A stretch of DNA of 64,000 nucleotides from Pseudomonas sp. JQ170C (GCF_035581345.1 NZ_CP141608.1:4990501-5054500); one strand, 5' to 3'. Shown: positions 36,208 to 45,244, numbered from the stretch's first letter. Made by a program: numbers and translations. Notes: generated from the sequence alone by a model not told the origin.

Positions 36208-36230
36208 GTCGAGCTGGTCGTACGCGAACA

Positions 36231-36265
36231 AAAAATGCCCCGCCTCGAAAGAGGCGGGGCATTTT
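36231..36265 (+). terminator. Terminator after zapG
   Basis: A strong stem ATGCCCCGCCTC/GAGGCGGGGCAT with a GAAA loop, and A and T runs on either side, so it may work in both directions. It lies between zapG and the convergent mdeB. Confidence 0.88.
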
Positions 36266-36314
36266 CATTCAAGCACCAGGCTGCAGGACCAACTCGAGGT
36301 ATGAAGGTCACGCC

Positions 36315-39026
36315 TCAGCAGTACCAGGGCGCCTCCCCCTCCCGATAGCCATAACGCTCCAGTGCCTCATCCAGCAGGTGCTGACTGATCCCACCCTGAC
36401 GCACCAGACTGTGCAGGCTGGCCAACACGATACTGAAGCGATCGACCTCGAAGAACCGCCGCAGCTGCTGACGGGTATCGCTGCGACCAAAGCCATCGGT
36501 ACCCAGCGTCACGTAGGGTGCCTGCACATACTCAGCAATCAATTGCGGCCAGGCGCGCACGTAGTCGGTTGCAGCAATCACCGGCGCACTTCCGTCCAGG
36601 CATCGGCGCACATGGCTCATTTCAACGCCACCCTGCCCCAGGCGACTGGAGCGATCGACCTCCCGCGCTTCGCGGGCCAGTTCGCTGAAGCTGGTGACAC
36701 TGAACACCTCGCTTTCAATCTGCCATTCACTGGCCAGCAACTCACTGGCGGCAATGACCTCGCGCAGAATCGCGCCTGACCCCAACAGACGCACCCGCCC
36801 CTGTGCATCGACGACCCGCTGTTCGACATAACGGTACATGCCGCGCAACACCTCTTCATGCACCTGCTCGGGCAGGGTAGGCTGTGGATAGTTTTCGTTC
36901 ATCACCGCCACGTAGTGAAACTCGTCGCGCTGCTCGGTGAGCATGCGCCGGGCTGCATGTTCGAGAATCACCGCCAGCTCTCCGGCAAAGCACGGCTCCC
37001 AGGCGCGGCAGTTGGGCACCATCGAAGCCATGACCAGGCTTGAGCCGTCCTGGTGCTGCAGCCCTTCTCCGCCGAGGGTGGTGCGCCCTGCCGTCGCACC
37101 GAGCAACAGCCCGCGGGCTCGCTGGTCTGCGGCGGCCCAGATCAAGTCGCCGACGCGCTGGAAACCGAACATCGAGTAGTAGATGTACACCGGCAGCATC
37201 GGCTCCCCGTGTACCGCATAAGACGTGGCCGCCGCGACCCAGGACGACAGTGCCCCGGCCTCGTTGATGCCCTCTTCCAGCAGTTGACCGTCGCGGGCTT
37301 CCTTGTACGACAGCAGCGAGCCGGCATCCTCGGGCTCGTAGCATTGCCCCTGCGGGGAATAGATGCCGATCTGCCGGAACAGGCTGGCCATACCGAAGGT
37401 ACGCGCCTCATCGGCAACAATCGGTACCACCCGCGGCCCCAGCGCCGGGGCCTTGAGCCAGGCACCCAACATTCGTACCGCGGCCATGGTGGTGGACATT
37501 TCCTTGCCGTCTGCCTGTACGGCAAAGGCGCCCATGGTGTGAAGATCGGGCACCGGAACGGGTTTTACTTCGCTGCGGCGCCTTGGCAGGGGGCCGCCGA
37601 GAACGGCACGGCGCTCGCGCAAGTAGCGCAGCTCCGGACTGTCTTCGGCAGGACGGCAGAATTGCAGCTGTTCGACCTGGCTGTCGCTCAGCGGCAGATG
37701 GAAACGATCGCGATAGGCCAGCAAGGCTTGAACGTCGAGTTTCTTGGCCTGGTGTGCGGTCATCTTCGACTCGCCCGCCGCGCTCATGCCGTAGCCTTTC
37801 TTGGTCTTGGCCAGGATCACCGTCGGCCGTCCCTTGCAGGCCTTCGCCGCGGCATAGGCGGCGTACAGTTTTCGCAAGTCGTGACCGCCGCGCTTGAGCC
37901 CGTTGATCTCGGCCGAGCTCATGTGCTCCACCAGCTTTTGCAAGGCCGGGTGCTGGTTGAAAAAGTGTTCGAGGTTATAGGCGCCGTCCTTGGCGCCCAG
38001 GTTCTGGAACTGGCCATCGGGCGTTGCCGCCAACTGACGCAGCAGCACATGCTCGGTGTCGCGGGCAAACAAGGCATCCCATTCCGAGCCCCACAACACC
38101 TTGATCACATTCCAGCCGGCGCCGCTGAACAATGCCTCAAGCTCCTGGATGATCTGGCCATTGCCACGCACCGGACCATCCAGGCGTTGCAGGTTGCAGT
38201 TGACCACGAACGTCAGGTTATCCAATTGCTCGCGCGCGGCCAGGGTCAGGCCGGCGATGGATTCGGGCTCGTCCATTTCGCCGTCACCGAACACGCCCCA
38301 CACATGCCGCTGCCGGGTGTCGGCCAGGTTGCGATGGTGCAGGTAGCGCATGAACCGCGCCTGGTAGATCGCATTGATCGGGCCAATGCCCATTGAGCCG
38401 GTGGGGAACTGCCAGAAGTCCGGCATCAGCCACGGATGGGGATAAGAGCACAGGCCGTTGCCCGCCACTTCCTGGCGATAACTGGCCAGCTGTTCTTCGC
38501 TCAGGCGCCCTTCCAGGTAAGCCCGCGCGTAGATGCCCGGCGCCGAATGAGGCTGGAAGAACACCAGGTCGGCACGGCGTTGCTCGCCGCCATCGTCACC
38601 CTGGAAAAAATGCTGGAAGCCGACCTCGAAAATCTCCGCCGCCGAGGCATAACTGGCGATATGCCCGCCCAGGTCGCCATAGGCATGGTTGGCCCGCATG
38701 ACCATGGCCAGCGCATTCCAGCGCAGCAGGCTGGTGATCCGTTCCTCAAGCTCCAGGTCCCCTGGGTACGCGCCTTGCTGCTCGACCGGGATGCTGTTGC
38801 GGTAGGCCGAATACGCCTGAACACCACGGGCCACACCCAACTCCCGGGCATGGGCCTCAAGCTGCTCCAACAAGAATCGGGCCCGCTGTGGACCACAGTG
38901 ATGCAGGGTCGACTCCAGCGCCTCCAGCCACTCGGCTGTCTCGCCCGGATCGCTGTCGACCTCAGCCTCATCGCCAGGCCGACGCGGTACACCTTCACCC
39001 GGCACCAGGTTCATCATTGCCACCAT
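36315..39026 (-). CDS. mdeB: MdeB: 2-oxoacid dehydrogenase E1 (AceE-like, homodimeric), 2-oxobutyrate-specific
   Basis: A thiamine-diphosphate E1 enzyme of the AceE type. The thiamine motif GDGEMDEPESIAGLTLA ... NCNLQRLD is complete, and the C-terminal DGFGRSDTRQQLRRFFE is as in AceE. It follows mdeA, whose product releases 2-oxobutyrate; in P. putida the same gene (mdeB) is described as a 2-oxobutyrate-directed E1. I prefer the ATG at 39026 (MVAMMNLVPGEG, 903 residues) since GGAAGGG lies 8 bases upstream; a GTG at 39059 overlapping the mdeA stop is the alternative. No E2 or E3 gene is nearby. Confidence 0.9.
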   Translation of the reverse strand: MVAMMNLVPGEGVPRRPGDEAEVDSDPGETAEWLEALESTLHHCGPQRARFLLEQLEAHARELGVARGVQAYSAYRNSIPVEQQGAYPGDLELEERITSLLRWNALAMVMRANHAYGDLGGHIASYASAAEIFEVGFQHFFQGDDGGEQRRADLVFFQPHSAPGIYARAYLEGRLSEEQLASYRQEVAGNGLCSYPHPWLMPDFWQFPTGSMGIGPINAIYQARFMRYLHHRNLADTRQRHVWGVFGDGEMDEPESIAGLTLAAREQLDNLTFVVNCNLQRLDGPVRGNGQIIQELEALFSGAGWNVIKVLWGSEWDALFARDTEHVLLRQLAATPDGQFQNLGAKDGAYNLEHFFNQHPALQKLVEHMSSAEINGLKRGGHDLRKLYAAYAAAKACKGRPTVILAKTKKGYGMSAAGESKMTAHQAKKLDVQALLAYRDRFHLPLSDSQVEQLQFCRPAEDSPELRYLRERRAVLGGPLPRRRSEVKPVPVPDLHTMGAFAVQADGKEMSTTMAAVRMLGAWLKAPALGPRVVPIVADEARTFGMASLFRQIGIYSPQGQCYEPEDAGSLLSYKEARDGQLLEEGINEAGALSSWVAAATSYAVHGEPMLPVYIYYSMFGFQRVGDLIWAAADQRARGLLLGATAGRTTLGGEGLQHQDGSSLVMASMVPNCRAWEPCFAGELAVILEHAARRMLTEQRDEFHYVAVMNENYPQPTLPEQVHEEVLRGMYRYVEQRVVDAQGRVRLLGSGAILREVIAASELLASEWQIESEVFSVTSFSELAREAREVDRSSRLGQGGVEMSHVRRCLDGSAPVIAATDYVRAWPQLIAEYVQAPYVTLGTDGFGRSDTRQQLRRFFEVDRFSIVLASLHSLVRQGGISQHLLDEALERYGYREGEAPWYC

Positions 39027-39051
39027 TGCATTGATCCCTTCCTTGGTGGGT

Positions 39052-40248
39052 TCAGGCACAGGCCTTCAGGGCCTGCTCGATGTCTGCCAGCAAATCGTCG
39101 ATGTCCTCAAGCCCGACGGATAGTCGCACCAGGCCTTCGGAAATCCCGTACTGTGCCCGCTCCTGCGGGGTGTAGCTGGAATGGGTCATGCTCGCCGGGT
39201 GCTGGGCCAGGGACTCGGCATCCCCCAGGCTGACTGCCCGGCTGAACAGCTGCAGGGCATTCATGAAACGCCGCCCGGCAGTGATCCCGCCCTTGAGCTC
39301 GAATGCGATCATGCCGCCTGGCAAGCGCATTTGCTGACGGGCCAGCGCGTACTGGGCGAAGGTCGGCAAGCCGGGGTAATTGATCATTTCCACCGCGGGG
39401 TGCTGCTGGAGGAACTCGGCGATCACCTGGGCGTTGCTGCAGTGACGCTCCATGCGCAAGGCCAGGGTCTTCATGCCGCGCATGAGCAAGGACGCATCGT
39501 GGGGCGACATCACCGCGCCGGTCATGTCCTTCAGACCTTCGAGACGAATCCGGCTCACCAGCGCTTTGCTTCCCACCACCAGACCGGCCGTGATGTCGCC
39601 GTGACCGCTGAGGTATTTGGTTGCCGAATGCACCACCAGGTCAGCGCCCAATTCCAGCGGGCGTTGCAGGTACGGAGTGCAGTAGGTGTTGTCGACCACT
39701 ACCTTGATGTCGTGCTTGTGCGCCAGTGTGGCCACTGCCGCAATATCGGCCATCTGCATGTTCGGGTTGGCCGGGGTTTCAAAGTAGATCACCTTCGTTT
39801 TGGCACTGATCGCTGCGGCCACGGCAGCAACGTCGGTCATGTCCACATGCCGCACCTTGACCCCGAACTCGCCGATGCCGTGGTGCAGGAAGGCGAAGGT
39901 GCAGCCATACAGGGTGCGCCCTACCAGCACCTCATCACCGGGCCGTAGCAGCGTCCACAGGGTCGCGGTGATCGCGCCCATGCCGGACGCCAGTGCCAGC
40001 CCGGCCTCGCCGCCTTCGAGCGAAGCTATACGTGTTTCGAGCAAGGCGAGTGTGGGGTTGGAAATCCGACTGTAGAAATGCCCGCCTTCTTCCCCGGCAA
40101 AGCAGGCCGCGCCGTATTCAACGGTAGGAAAGGCAAAGGTGGCTGTCTGGTAAACCGGAGGCACCAGCGCCCCCTGATTGGCCAGCGGGTCGTAGCCGTG
40201 GTGGATGGCACGGGTAGCAAAACCTGAATCCTTGGTGGAGCCGCTCAT
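39052..40248 (-). CDS. mdeA: L-methionine gamma-lyase
   Basis: This PLP enzyme splits methionine into methanethiol, ammonia and 2-oxobutyrate. The 398-residue length equals that of the studied P. putida enzyme. Key residues are all in place: Y59 and R61 (phosphate binding from the neighbour subunit), Y114, C116 (LYGCTFAF, the residue that marks methionine gamma-lyases against cystathionine lyases), D186, K211 (SATKYLSGH, Schiff base), K240 and D241. AGAGG precedes the ATG. It is divergent from mdeR and followed by mdeB. Confidence 0.96.
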   Translation of the reverse strand: MSGSTKDSGFATRAIHHGYDPLANQGALVPPVYQTATFAFPTVEYGAACFAGEEGGHFYSRISNPTLALLETRIASLEGGEAGLALASGMGAITATLWTLLRPGDEVLVGRTLYGCTFAFLHHGIGEFGVKVRHVDMTDVAAVAAAISAKTKVIYFETPANPNMQMADIAAVATLAHKHDIKVVVDNTYCTPYLQRPLELGADLVVHSATKYLSGHGDITAGLVVGSKALVSRIRLEGLKDMTGAVMSPHDASLLMRGMKTLALRMERHCSNAQVIAEFLQQHPAVEMINYPGLPTFAQYALARQQMRLPGGMIAFELKGGITAGRRFMNALQLFSRAVSLGDAESLAQHPASMTHSSYTPQERAQYGISEGLVRLSVGLEDIDDLLADIEQALKACA

Positions 40249-40375
40249 GACAACAGCCTCTTGTGGTTTGTTATAAGCTTATGCCACTGAGGTGCTGATT
40301 TTTTTCCAAATATGACCACCCACAAACCGGGTTGTTGATAAAAAAACAATAAATCCAGCCTACTGAGGGCAAATC
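40249..40375. promoter_or_regulatory. mdeR-mdeA divergent control region
   Basis: 127 AT-rich bases hold both promoters. On the mdeA side TATAAC (40280s) lies in a GTTATAAGCTTAT near-palindrome. AT-rich tracts typical of Lrp-type binding are present. I cannot set the exact binding site. Confidence 0.5.
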
Positions 40376-40855
40376 ATGCCTAACACCATCGACCGTACCG
40401 ACCGCGCCCTGCTCGCGGCCCTGCAAGACAACGCCCGCCTGACCGTCTCCGAACTGGCCGACAACGTCGCCTTGACCACCTCGCCGTGCTGGCGTCGGGT
40501 CAAGTTGCTTGAAGAAAACGGCTACATCACCGGCTACCAGGCCATCCTCTCGCCCAAGGCGCTGGGCTTTGGCGTCACCGCATTCGTCAGCATCATGATG
40601 GACTCGCACACCAAGGAAATGGCCCGCGCGTTTGAACAGCGGCTAATGGAAATTCCCGAGATCGTGGCTTGCCACAATATTTCCGGGCGCTATGACTTCT
40701 TGCTGGAAATATTGGCGCGAGACCTGGAATCGTTTGGCGAGTTCGCCCGAGAGGTATTGCAGAGTTTGCCGGGGGTTAAGGAGATCTATTCGAGTTTTTC
40801 GTTCAAGGCGGTGAAGGAGAAGCGGGTTATTCCGGTGTCGGAGAAGCATATTTGA
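40376..40855 (+). CDS. mdeR: MdeR, Lrp/AsnC family regulator of mdeAB
   Basis: A 159-residue Lrp-type protein: winged helix-turn-helix (RTDRALLAALQDNARLTVSELADN, residues about 6-60) and a C-terminal RAM effector domain (about 75-150, with CHNISGRYDFLLEILARDLE). Its divergent position 127 bases from mdeA matches the P. putida mdeR gene, which activates mdeAB with methionine as inducer. Confidence 0.93.
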   Translation: MPNTIDRTDRALLAALQDNARLTVSELADNVALTTSPCWRRVKLLEENGYITGYQAILSPKALGFGVTAFVSIMMDSHTKEMARAFEQRLMEIPEIVACHNISGRYDFLLEILARDLESFGEFAREVLQSLPGVKEIYSSFSFKAVKEKRVIPVSEKHI

Positions 40856-41018
40856 CATGCTGTGCCAGTTACAACATTTAGCAATGTGCGCCCAAAAGAC
40901 TCAAAAGACCTACGTCCGGAGCACCATAAGCCTACATAGGATCAGGAAGCATTGATGTATACCTAGCACCCGCACCGAGGGATCATTTCAACCCCCTCGA
41001 CACGAGCCTAGGTAAATT

Positions 41019-41165
41019 ATGAAAATAATAGCGGGACTTCTGATGTTATCGCTAGCGGCCTGTTCCAACGGTAGGTTTATCTTTAAAGAGATCGCTTATG
41101 AAAAACAGTTTAAATGTGACATGGACCCGCTAATGCAACAATGTGAAAGGCGCATTACTCGTTAA
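41019..41165 (+). CDS. Small 48-residue lipoprotein, unknown function
   Basis: A short reading frame translating to MKIIAGLLMLSLAAC followed by SNGRFIFKEIAYEKQFKC and DMDPLMQQCERRITR. It has a good lipoprotein signal: basic start, hydrophobic core and lipobox LAAC with C15. Two more cysteines (C33 and C42) may form a disulfide. AGGT lies about 8 bases before the ATG. Its TAA overlaps the stop of the convergent lectin gene. I do not recognise a family; the lipobox makes a real gene likely. Confidence 0.68.
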   Translation: MKIIAGLLMLSLAACSNGRFIFKEIAYEKQFKCDMDPLMQQCERRITR

Positions 41166-41653
41166 CCCCATTCCCAATCAAAAACCGGGAAATTAAAAAT
41201 CAATTTATAGGGTTTAGGCTTTGGGTAGCGCCCAGGCTCAAAGCCGACTCGAGCCCATCGGACCTCACCTGAACGCTGATCATAAATCACCAGATTTCCA
41301 TCGTCGGTCAATACTAAACAATTGTTATACCAAAAAGACTTATCAGTCGTATGTGTACTCTCCGCTATCCATAGCCTTCCTCTGGATGGGTCATACAAAA
41401 ACCCGGAGTTACTCACCACAAAATTTAACGACTGGCGCATCTTCTTCCTGCGAATCGTAGAGCTAAATGGCTGATTAGTATCAGCCACCCAAACCTGCGC
41501 ACCGTCCTGCTCAATGACCAGGTCCCCTTCTGGTTTTAGCCTCAAATAATATCGACCATTTTCAGACATCAGGAACTGACCTGGCAAAAGCATATGGTTT
41601 GCAGGCAAAAGCATAGAACCAGAATTTTGAAAGACAACATATTCAACCGACAT
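41162..41653 (-). CDS. Single-domain bulb-type (B-lectin) mannose-binding protein
   Basis: The 163-residue protein has the B-lectin (monocot mannose-binding lectin) pattern. One sugar-site motif, DDGNLVIYD near residues 128-136, fits QxDxNxVxY except that Q is replaced by T. An earlier copy (KPEGDLVIEQDGAQVWVADT, residues 37-56) is degenerate. Lectin-like bacteriocins of Pseudomonas (LlpA, putidacin L1) have two such domains and about 276 residues; this one has a single domain and an aromatic C-tail (IFNFPVFDWEWG). No signal peptide. GGAGG lies just upstream of the ATG at 41653. A toxin role is inference only. Confidence 0.78.
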   Translation of the reverse strand: MSVEYVVFQNSGSMLLPANHMLLPGQFLMSENGRYYLRLKPEGDLVIEQDGAQVWVADTNQPFSSTIRRKKMRQSLNFVVSNSGFLYDPSRGRLWIAESTHTTDKSFWYNNCLVLTDDGNLVIYDQRSGEVRWARVGFEPGRYPKPKPYKLIFNFPVFDWEWG

Positions 41654-41818
41654 TTCACACCTCCAATTCCAAACCGGAGATATCAATGTACTGCCAGTCA
41701 AAATCACAAAACCATAAATATGCACCACAACGTAGATTTTTATAAAAATATATCCCGTCAATCCTCTTGCAAATTGCGGGCAACACCCAGCAGCTTTCTA
41801 CAAAGTTAAATTAGTTAC

Positions 41819-41869
41819 ATCGCGGGGCAAGCCCGCTCCTACAGTGTAGGAGCGGGCTTGTCCCGCGAT
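41819..41869. repeat. REP element pair (inverted)
   Basis: Two facing REP units, ATCGCGGGGCAAGCCCGCTC and its complement with one change (GGGCTTGTCCCGCGAT), separated by CTACAGTGTAG. It lies between the lectin gene promoter region and the cysNC 3' end. Confidence 0.9.
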
Positions 41870-41885
41870 ACTTTTGTGCAGGCAA

Positions 41886-41913
41886 CAAAAAACCCCACCG
41901 AAGTGGGGTTTCT
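41886..41913 (-). terminator. Terminator of cysNC
   Basis: Stem AACCCCAC/GTGGGGTT with a CGAA loop, followed on the minus strand by a T run (A run at 41887-41892). It lies about 17 bases after the cysNC stop. Confidence 0.88.
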
Positions 41914-41929
41914 TGTTCACGCCAAATGC

Positions 41930-43831
41930 TTAGATGGCGCCGCGCTTACGCAGCAACTCCAGCACCTGCTTGACGCCCTCTTCCAGGCTGACGTTCTGGG
42001 TGTCGACCACCAGGTCCGCATCCAGCGGCACGTCATACGGGAAGCTTTCGCCCGGGATGTTGTCACCACCGGCGGCGTACAGGCCCTGCGGGTCACGCTC
42101 GCGGCAGGCCATTGGCGATGCCTGCACGTAAACGGTGAGCAGGCGCTCCTTGCCGATCAGGGCCTTGGCCTGTTCGCGGCCTTCGGCATCCGGGGCAACG
42201 AATGCAGCCAGGGTCAGCAGGCCGGCTTCGTTGAACTGACGCGCCACGTGCGCGGCACGACGCCAGTTCTCGGTACGTCCGGCGCGGTCCTGTGGCAGGC
42301 CCTTGTTCAGGTCATGACGCAGGTTCTGGCCATCGAGCACATAGACCGCACGGCCCATGTCGAACAGCTTGCGCTCCACGGCATACGCCAGGGTGCTCTT
42401 GCCCGCGCCCGACAGGCCGCTGAACAGCACGGTGGCTGGCTGCTGGCCGAAACGCAGGGCACGCTCTTCGGTGGCCACGTGGGCCAGTTTGCCGTGCTGG
42501 CCGATGGTGCCATGCGGCACGACCGGAGGCGCGATGATCATGCCGGCGCCGACGGTGCCGTTGGTCAGGCGGTCGATGACGATAAAGGCACCGGTGGTGC
42601 GGTTGCTGTCATAGCCGTCCAGGGCGATCGGTGCGTCCAGGCTGACCTTGACCTTACCGATCTCGTTCAGCTGCAAGGCACTGGCACTACCCTTTTCCAG
42701 GGTGTTCACATCGACCTTGTGGCTGATGCTGGCAATCGAACCCGGCACATAGCTGGTGGCGCGCTTGATGTCGTACTTCTTGCCCGGCAGCATCGGCTCT
42801 TCAGCCATCCATACCAGCATGGCATCGAACTGATCGGTCACCGGCGGGACGTTGTCGGCATGCACCAGCAGGTCGCCACGGGAGATGTCGATCTCCTCTT
42901 CCATGGTCAGGGTCACGGCCTGGCCTGGGCCTGCATTCTCCAGCTCGCCTTCAAAGGTGACGATGGACTTGACCCGGCTGCTCTTGCCCGACGGCAGTAC
43001 GACGATCTCGTCGCCCTTGTGCACCACGCCACTGGCCAGGGTGCCGGCGAAGCCGCGGAAGTTCAGGTTCGGACGGTTGACGTACTGCACCGGGAAACGC
43101 AGGTCGGTGAAGTTGCGATCGGCTGCCACTTCGACGGTTTCGAGGATTTCCATCAACGCAGGGCCGGTGTACCACGGCGAACGCTCGCTGCGGTTGACCA
43201 CGTTGTCGCCCTTGAGCGCCGACATCGGCACGAAGTGCAGGCTGCTCGGGGTCATGTTGATGGCTTCGGCAAACTTCAGGTAGTCGGCCTTGATGCTCTC
43301 GAACACGCCCTCGTCGAAGCCCTTGAGGTCCATCTTGTTCACGGCGACGACGATGTGCTTGATGCCCAGCAGCGAGGCAATATAGCTGTGGCGGCGAGTC
43401 TGGGTCTGCACGCCATAGCGGGCATCGACCAGGATGATCGCCAGGTCGCAGGTGGACGCACCGGTGGCCATGTTGCGGGTGTACTGCTCGTGGCCCGGGG
43501 TGTCGGCGATGATGAACTTGCGCTTGGCGGTGGAGAAATAGCGGTAGGCCACATCAATGGTGATGCCCTGCTCACGCTCGGCCTGCAAGCCGTCGACCAG
43601 CAACGCCAGGTCGATATCGTCACCGGTGGTGCCGACTTTCTTCGAGTCACGGGTGATGGCTTCGAGATGGTCTTCGTAGATCATCTTCGAGTCGTGCAGC
43701 AAGCGCCCGATCAGGGTGCTCTTGCCGTCATCGACGTTACCGCAGGTCAAAAAGCGCAGCAGTTCTTTACGCTCGTGCTGGGCCAGGTAGGCGAGGATGT
43801 CCTCGCTGATCAATTCAGATTGGTGGCTCAT
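41930..43831 (-). CDS. cysNC: CysNC: sulfate adenylyltransferase GTPase subunit fused to APS kinase
   Basis: The 633-residue fusion works with CysD to make APS from sulfate and ATP, driven by GTP, and then phosphorylates APS to PAPS. The N-terminal elongation-factor-like GTPase has [28 protein letters not shown] and NKMDL. The C-terminal APS kinase (from about residue 455) has the P-loop [17 protein letters not shown]. The start is the ATG at 43831 ([19 protein letters not shown]). It is separated from cysD by 495 bases holding an extra gene. Confidence 0.97.
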   Translation of the reverse strand: MSHQSELISEDILAYLAQHERKELLRFLTCGNVDDGKSTLIGRLLHDSKMIYEDHLEAITRDSKKVGTTGDDIDLALLVDGLQAEREQGITIDVAYRYFSTAKRKFIIADTPGHEQYTRNMATGASTCDLAIILVDARYGVQTQTRRHSYIASLLGIKHIVVAVNKMDLKGFDEGVFESIKADYLKFAEAINMTPSSLHFVPMSALKGDNVVNRSERSPWYTGPALMEILETVEVAADRNFTDLRFPVQYVNRPNLNFRGFAGTLASGVVHKGDEIVVLPSGKSSRVKSIVTFEGELENAGPGQAVTLTMEEEIDISRGDLLVHADNVPPVTDQFDAMLVWMAEEPMLPGKKYDIKRATSYVPGSIASISHKVDVNTLEKGSASALQLNEIGKVKVSLDAPIALDGYDSNRTTGAFIVIDRLTNGTVGAGMIIAPPVVPHGTIGQHGKLAHVATEERALRFGQQPATVLFSGLSGAGKSTLAYAVERKLFDMGRAVYVLDGQNLRHDLNKGLPQDRAGRTENWRRAAHVARQFNEAGLLTLAAFVAPDAEGREQAKALIGKERLLTVYVQASPMACRERDPQGLYAAGGDNIPGESFPYDVPLDADLVVDTQNVSLEEGVKQVLELLRKRGAI

Positions 43832-43835
43832 TACA

Positions 43836-43876
43836 TTCAAGCTCCAAGCTGTAAGCTTCAAGCGGCAAGCTTGTCG
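43836..43876 (-). repeat. Inverted repeat copy B flanking the S23-like gene (cysN side)
   Basis: On the minus strand the stretch contains AGCTTGCCGCTTG (43859-43871) followed by several AGCTT units. The same core lies in opposite direction at 44303-44315, so the two bracket the four-helix-bundle gene. Confidence 0.7.
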
Positions 43877-43884
43877 GCGTACAA

Positions 43885-44226
43885 CTAGTCAGAAATTTTG
43901 TTGATCAACCCGCTCAGCATTCTGGAAAGCTCACGAGTCTCTGTAATCCACTCATTCGATAACGGCTGTGGCAGATAACCTATTTCTCCTCCGATGATGA
44001 TCTGCGTACGCAATTCACCGCAGGAGGCCTTGGCAATGCACAGGTAGCGCACCTTTTCTCGGGGTGTGCTGCGTTCCATGCCTTCAGCGATATTCGAGGG
44101 AACCGAGAGCGCCGCTCGCGTGATCTGGTCTTTGAATCCGGGATCCCGCCCCTTTTCTAGACATCGATAAATCGCTACTGCCAGGTTTTTGCTTCTCTGC
44201 CAAACAACCAGCTTCTCAAAGTCCAT
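43885..44226 (-). CDS. Four-helix-bundle protein of the S23/Avd-like (23S rRNA intervening sequence) family
   Basis: The 113-residue product, starting [20 protein letters not shown], has the family marks: early L-x-VWQ-x(2)-K/A and the central SVPSNIAEG (about residues 42-50), then helices ending in a MLSGLIN segment. Members are encoded in 23S rRNA intervening sequences and resemble Avd of diversity-generating retroelements; the function of free-standing copies is unknown. GGAG lies upstream of the ATG at 44226. It sits in the middle of the cysD-cysNC operon on the same strand, between inverted repeats. Confidence 0.88.
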   Translation of the reverse strand: MDFEKLVVWQRSKNLAVAIYRCLEKGRDPGFKDQITRAALSVPSNIAEGMERSTPREKVRYLCIAKASCGELRTQIIIGGEIGYLPQPLSNEWITETRELSRMLSGLINKISD

Positions 44227-44282
44227 GATGGGCACTCCTTCGCGCCCATCATGGGCGGCAGCCACCAAGCTCTAGAAGCTAC

Positions 44283-44333
44283 GCATCATGCTTCTAACTT
44301 GCAGCTTGCCGCTTGTAACTTGAAGCTTAAAAG
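44283..44333 (+). repeat. Inverted repeat copy A flanking the S23-like gene (cysD side)
   Basis: On the plus strand the stretch contains AGCTTGCCGCTTG at 44303-44315, among TAACTTG and GAAGCTT units. It begins right at the cysD stop codon (44327-44329 lies inside it). Confidence 0.7.
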
Positions 44334-45244
44334 TACCCTTGGCGCTTTTTGTCTTCCATCGAGCCTGCGCCATCGTGGTCGATGACACGGCCCTGACGCT
44401 CGGACGTACGGGTCAGGAGCATTTCCTGGATGATGTCGGTGAGGCTTTCGGCCTCGGACTCCACCGCCCCGGTCAACGGGTAGCAGCCAAGGGTACGGAA
44501 GCGCACTTTCTTTTTGACGATGCGGGCTTTTTCTTCATCCGAGAGGTGCTCCAGGATGCGCTCGTCGTCGATCATGATCAGGGTGCCGTTCTTCTCGATC
44601 ACTTCGCGCTCGGCAGCGAAGTACAGCGGCACGATCGGGATGCCTTCGAGGTAGATGTACTGCCAGATGTCCAGCTCGGTCCAGTTCGACAGGGGGAAGA
44701 CGCGAATCGACTCGCCCTTGTTGACCTTGCCGTTGTAGACGTTCCACAGCTCCGGGCGCTGGTTCTTCGGGTCCCAGCGGTGCTTGCTGTCGCGGAAGGA
44801 GTAAACGCGCTCCTTGGCCCGGGACTTTTCTTCGTCGCGGCGGGCGCCACCGAAGGCGGCATCGAAGCCGTACTTGTCGAGCGCCTGCTTGAGGCCCTCG
44901 GTCTTCATGATGTCGGTGTGCTTGGCACTGCCGTGAGTGAACGGGTTGATGCCCTGGGCGACGCCGTCCGGGTTCACGTGAGTGATCAGCTCCAGGCCCA
45001 TTTCCTCGACCATCTTGTCGCGGAAGCTGTACATCTCCTGGAATTTCCACTGGGTGTCGACGTGCATCACCGGAAACGGCAGCTTGCCCGGGAAGAAGGC
45101 TTTGCGCGCCAGATGCAGCATCACGGCCGAATCCTTGCCGATCGAGTACAGCATCACCGGGTTATCGAACTCGGCGGCCACCTCACGAATGATGTGGATG
45201 CTTTCCGCCTCCAACTGTTTCAAATGCGTCAGTTTGTCGACCAT
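44327..45244 (-). CDS. cysD: Sulfate adenylyltransferase subunit 2 (CysD)
   Basis: CysD is the ATP-pyrophosphatase-fold subunit that adenylates sulfate. The 305-residue protein has the PP-loop [20 protein letters not shown] near residue 30 and the [17 protein letters not shown] segment near residue 137. It leads the cysD-cysNC operon. A weak promoter (TTGAAG, 16 bases, TATTCT) is seen at 45357-45384 on the minus strand; regulation by CysB is expected from the pathway but no site can be fixed. Confidence 0.97.
   Translation of the reverse strand: MVDKLTHLKQLEAESIHIIREVAAEFDNPVMLYSIGKDSAVMLHLARKAFFPGKLPFPVMHVDTQWKFQEMYSFRDKMVEEMGLELITHVNPDGVAQGINPFTHGSAKHTDIMKTEGLKQALDKYGFDAAFGGARRDEEKSRAKERVYSFRDSKHRWDPKNQRPELWNVYNGKVNKGESIRVFPLSNWTELDIWQYIYLEGIPIVPLYFAAEREVIEKNGTLIMIDDERILEHLSDEEKARIVKKKVRFRTLGCYPLTGAVESEAESLTDIIQEMLLTRTSERQGRVIDHDGAGSMEDKKRQGYF

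Noticed and set aside
41654..41761. An N-terminal hydrophobic extension of the lectin (from a TTG at 41761) that looks like a signal or membrane segment
   Set aside because: GGAGG lies directly before the ATG at 41653, and the lectin fold starts there. The upstream stretch is better read as the leader region.
41858..43888. A 676-codon open frame on the plus strand
   Set aside because: Antisense to cysNC, which has all GTPase and APS kinase motifs.
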